DNA of 8,516 nucleotides from DASWUD01 sp036401755. GTDB taxonomy: Bacteria; Pseudomonadota; Gammaproteobacteria; Thiohalomonadales; Thiohalomonadaceae. The notes under the pieces were generated by a model that did not search any database, was not told the origin of the DNA, and saw only the letters and a program-made list of their open reading frames with translations. The DNA lies in assembly GCA_036401755.1 (NCBI GenBank), contig DASWUD010000072.1, positions 1-8,516 of the forward strand, read 5' to 3'. The position numbers and the translations under genes are program-made. The stretch's first letter is position 1, and every line of letters starts with the position of its first letter. Below are positions 6,684-8,516 of the stretch, one piece after another.

Positions 6684-6695
6684 CGTCAGCCGGCC
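6661..6695 (-). terminator. GC-rich hairpin after the histidine-rich gene, terminator-like
   Basis: A perfect 10-base inverted repeat (GGCCGGCTGA ... TCAGCCGGCC on the minus strand) with a 15-base loop starts 5 bases after the stop at 6701. An alternative nested stem, GGCTGA-CGGT-TCAGCC, uses the other heptamer copy. There is no T tract on the minus side, so intrinsic termination would be weak; mRNA 3'-end protection is equally possible. The hairpin physically overlaps the PhoP-box-like repeats. Confidence 0.4.
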
Positions 6696-6700
6696 TTTAC

Positions 6701-7120
6701 TCACAGATGCAGGTCGTAGGAGATCCGTACGCGAATATCGTCACTGGGGCGGGAGTCGTAGCGTTCCACCACGCGGGGCTCGTAGCGCTCCACCGAACGG
6801 TACTCATACCGGGGCTCGTAACGCACTACCGGGCGATACTCATAACGCTGGGCATGCCGGTGGTGATGACCGTGGTGGTAACCGCGATCGTGCTGATAGC
6901 GCGACTGTGCCCAGCGCGGATGGCCATGGGCGGGTGCATCGCTGTAACGGTGCTCGATGTAATGGACCGGGCGCGCATAGGTTTCGCGTGGCTGATCGCC
7001 ACGCAGCACCGTGGCCTCTTCGTGCGAGAGGCGGGCGGCCGAGGCAGTGGCCGGCAGCGACAGACTGGCCGCGGCGACTGCAGCAATGGCCAGGGCAGAG
7101 AGCAGTGTTGGCTTTTTCAT
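6701..7120 (-). CDS. Exported histidine- and Tyr/Arg-rich repeat protein
   Basis: A 139-residue protein that I do not recognise as a named family. It starts with a clear signal peptide, KKPTLLSALAIAAVAAASLS to about residue 28 (ATASA/A). The mature part has a histidine cluster at 82-89 (HHGHHHRH), a 12-residue tandem repeat at 93-116 (YEYRPVVRYEPR, then YEYRSVERYEPR) with a partial third copy, and a short C-terminal strand-like end (DIRVRISYDLHL). Composition is strongly basic and aromatic, with no cysteine in the mature protein. Metal binding by the histidines and interaction with anionic surface polymers are guesses from composition. The ATG has AAGGAG 5 bases upstream. It is preceded by its own PhoP-box-like promoter, so it is probably part of the neighbouring regulator's output. 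It is predicted to be a real gene because of its signal peptide, ribosome binding site and dedicated promoter. Confidence 0.85.
   Translation of the reverse strand: MKKPTLLSALAIAAVAAASLSLPATASAARLSHEEATVLRGDQPRETYARPVHYIEHRYSDAPAHGHPRWAQSRYQHDRGYHHGHHHRHAQRYEYRPVVRYEPRYEYRSVERYEPRVVERYDSRPSDDIRVRISYDLHL
6773..6844 (-). repeat. Two 36-base tandem repeats inside the histidine-rich gene
   Basis: Two adjacent 36-base units encode YEYR(P/S)V(V/E)RYEPR. About three quarters or more of the bases agree, including the shared stretches GGGGCTCGTA and TACTCATA read on the plus strand. A decayed third unit continues to lower coordinates (VVERYDSR). Copy number may vary between strains. Confidence 0.75.
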
Positions 7121-7165
7121 GACGTCTCCTTCTCAGATCGGGCGGGATTGCCCGTGTTCAGAGTC

Positions 7166-7199
7166 AGGTTACGCAACGCTCGCTGAACGGACGCTGAAC
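7166..7199 (-). promoter_or_regulatory. PhoP-box-like activated promoter, histidine-rich gene
   Basis: GTTCAGC occurs at 7199-7193 and again at 7188-7182 (11-base period), followed after exactly 10 bases by TAACCT (7171-7166). Written as hexamers it is TGTTCA-GCGTC-CGTTCA, matching the enteric PhoP box layout with C for T in each half. Bases beyond the -10 also agree with the other copy (TAACCTGAC against TATCCTGAC). The start codon at 7120 is 45 bases further on, leaving room for a leader of about 35-40 bases. The promoter sits 39 bases past the CapA-family stop. Confidence 0.75.
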
Positions 7200-7237
7200 A
7201 AAGAGGAGGAGCCGGCAAGGCGCCAAGGGTGGCTGGG

Positions 7238-8347
7238 TCACCATTGCAGCAGCAGGTCACCGTCGCTGGCGACCACGCCGGTGCCGAGCGCCTCTCCCTC
7301 ACGATTCAAGGTCGCGGCGAGCCAGGCGGTATCGGAGGCATTCGCGCGCTGCAGGCGAAAATGGCGGATCTGCATCGGCACCAGGCGCAGCTCTAACAGC
7401 CGCCCGTCGCGCGGGTCGAGGGTAGGGAAGTACATCAGCGTGAGATCGTCGCGAAACTCCTCGTAGCCGCCGATCCCTTCGTAGTCGTTGAGGAAGTCAC
7501 CGCAGCCGTAGAGGATTAGTTTGTCTTTGTAGACCTCGATCCCCTTCACATGGTGCGAGGAGTGACCATGAATGAGGTCGACGCCCGCCTCGATCAGGCG
7601 GTGGGCAAAAGCTCGCTGCTCGGCAGGGATCCGATACCCCCAATTGCCACCCCAGTGCAGGGAGACCACCACCCGATCCCCGGGCCGGCGCGTCGCGCGA
7701 CAGAGCGCGGTGACATGACGGAGCGACTCTTCCGAGAGGTCGGGCAGATACGCTACCCCAGGCTGTTCGGCGGTCGCTGCCCACTCGGCGGGTACGCCGC
7801 TGCTCGGCAGCCCGAAGGCGAAGATGAGCAGCCGGCTCCCTTCCGCGAGCTCGATTACCGCAGGCGCCTCGGCCGCGGCCTGGTTGTGGCCCGCCCCTGC
7901 GGTGCGCACGCCGGCCGCGGTGAGCACTTCCAAGGTCTCCACCAGCCCCTCATACCCCCAATCCAGTAGGTGGTTGTTGGCGAGGAGGCAGACGTCGGGC
8001 CTGGCCGCGGTAAGCGCCGGCAGATTGGCCGGAGACATGCGGTAGTTGATCCCCTTTGGCCAGGCCTGCGGTGAGGTGGTGATGGCGGTTTCGAGATTGA
8101 GGATGCGTGCATCGGGCTTGGTCTGCTGCCACTCAGCGAGGGCATCACCCCAGATCGCGGCGAACTCCAGCGGCCGTTGAAAGGAACCGTTGGCACGCTC
8201 GGCGAGCTTCACATAATCGCGGGCGCTGGAGGCGTAGAACTCGTAGATGCGTGGCTCGACCGGGTATGGCAGAGCCTGATCGATACCGCGGCCGGTCATT
8301 ACGTCGCCGCACAAAAAGAGCGTTATCGGATGGGGGCGTGCCGGCAT
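7238..8347 (-). CDS. CapA/PgsA-family protein (metallophosphatase fold)
   Basis: A 369-residue protein of the CapA (PGA_cap) family, related to calcineurin-like metallophosphatases and named for capsule or poly-gamma-glutamate synthesis; most members have no proven activity. Motifs in order: LFLCGDVMTGRG (residues 10-21), NLETAIT (84-90), LLANNHLLDWGYEG (121-134), VVVSLHWGGNWGY (226-238), LIHGHSSHHVKGIEVY (258-273) and ILYGCGDFLNDYEG (278-291). These hold the Asp, Glu, Asn/His and His residues expected to bind metal. There is no signal peptide or membrane anchor: the first strand starts at residue 8, unlike membrane-anchored PgsA, so a cytoplasmic location is likely. The ATG at 8347 has GAGAG about 8 bases upstream. 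No capsule ligase genes are visible nearby, so a role in polyglutamate synthesis is not supported here. It has no GTTCAGC box and is probably transcribed separately from the envelope genes downstream. Confidence 0.93.
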   Translation of the reverse strand: MPARPHPITLFLCGDVMTGRGIDQALPYPVEPRIYEFYASSARDYVKLAERANGSFQRPLEFAAIWGDALAEWQQTKPDARILNLETAITTSPQAWPKGINYRMSPANLPALTAARPDVCLLANNHLLDWGYEGLVETLEVLTAAGVRTAGAGHNQAAAEAPAVIELAEGSRLLIFAFGLPSSGVPAEWAATAEQPGVAYLPDLSEESLRHVTALCRATRRPGDRVVVSLHWGGNWGYRIPAEQRAFAHRLIEAGVDLIHGHSSHHVKGIEVYKDKLILYGCGDFLNDYEGIGGYEEFRDDLTLMYFPTLDPRDGRLLELRLVPMQIRHFRLQRANASDTAWLAATLNREGEALGTGVVASDGDLLLQW

Positions 8348-8420
8348 GACGGTATCTCTCGGTGGGAAGCAGCATAAGTCTGGGCTTCCACGGAATGTTA
8401 TTGAAGTGTAGGAGGGACTT

Positions 8421-8456
8421 TAGCGCGTGCCCTGCGCGATTACGCGCGCTAATCGC
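8421..8456. repeat. Overlapping inverted repeats upstream of the CapA-family gene
   Basis: GCGATTA (8436-8442) is mirrored by TAATCGC (8450-8456) across 7 bases, and TAGCGCG (8421-8427) by CGCGCTA (8445-8451). The two pairs share bases, so only one can form at a time as RNA; as DNA they look like operator half-sites. The 169 bases between the CapA-family start and the right edge otherwise show no confident gene or promoter. Confidence 0.5.
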
Positions 8457-8490
8457 ACTTACGCACGTTTAGTCGTCTTGTTTAACGTAC

Positions 8491-8501
8491 GAGGAGGAGA
8501 G
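8491..8501 (+). promoter_or_regulatory. Possible ribosome binding site of a divergent plus-strand gene
   Basis: GAGGAGGAGAG is a strong Shine-Dalgarno-like run on the plus strand, but no ATG, GTG or TTG follows before the edge. A start just beyond base 8516 would make a divergent gene sharing this upstream region. Speculative. Confidence 0.25.
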
Positions 8502-8516
8502 AAACAAACATCCCGT

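Noticed and set aside
8427..8516. Plus-strand GTG-initiated open frame running off the right edge, preceded by AGGAGG
   Set aside because: Only 30 codons are visible, the spacing is long (about 10 bases), it runs through the inverted repeats, and the peptide has no recognisable pattern.

Overview
The window is a GC-rich stretch of a Gram-negative, probably gammaproteobacterial, chromosome. The evidence is a TonB-dependent outer-membrane receptor, a PhoP/PhoQ-type two-component pair and several Sec-exported envelope proteins. All eight recognisable genes lie on the minus strand, so transcription runs from high to low coordinates. No tRNA, rRNA, CRISPR array or insertion sequence was seen, and no gene-free stretch exceeds about 170 bases.

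Right end (8516 to 7238): a 169-base upstream region with overlapping inverted repeats precedes a CapA/PgsA-family protein gene. Middle (7200 to 3740): a histidine-rich repeat protein, a glycine-zipper protein, a PepSY-domain protein, a PhoP-like response regulator and a PhoQ-like histidine kinase. The last three are tightly packed: 6 bases separate PepSY from the regulator, and the regulator and kinase overlap by ATGA. The first two genes of this block each have a nearly identical promoter. Each has two GTTCAGC heptamers with an 11-base period, then exactly 10 bases, then a -10 hexamer TAACCT or TATCCT. The layout (hexamer-N5-hexamer) is that of the enterobacterial PhoP box, with GTTCA in place of GTTTA. 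The simplest reading is a small PhoP-like regulon beside its own regulator, with the glycine-zipper promoter possibly reading through PepSY into the regulator and kinase genes.

Left end (3601 to 1): a second signalling module. A leader hairpin precedes a TonB-dependent receptor gene, followed by a secreted protein with a YfiR-like (DUF4154-like) C-terminus, then a NarX/NreB-type (HisKA_3) sensor kinase that runs off the left edge before its ATPase domain. The kinase start overlaps the stop of the YfiR-like gene. Outer-membrane receptor, periplasmic protein and inner-membrane kinase in one gene row resemble the layered YfiB-YfiR-YfiN system, with a histidine kinase in place of the diguanylate cyclase. 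This parallel is inference. Functions rest on reading the sequence only; no database search was possible.
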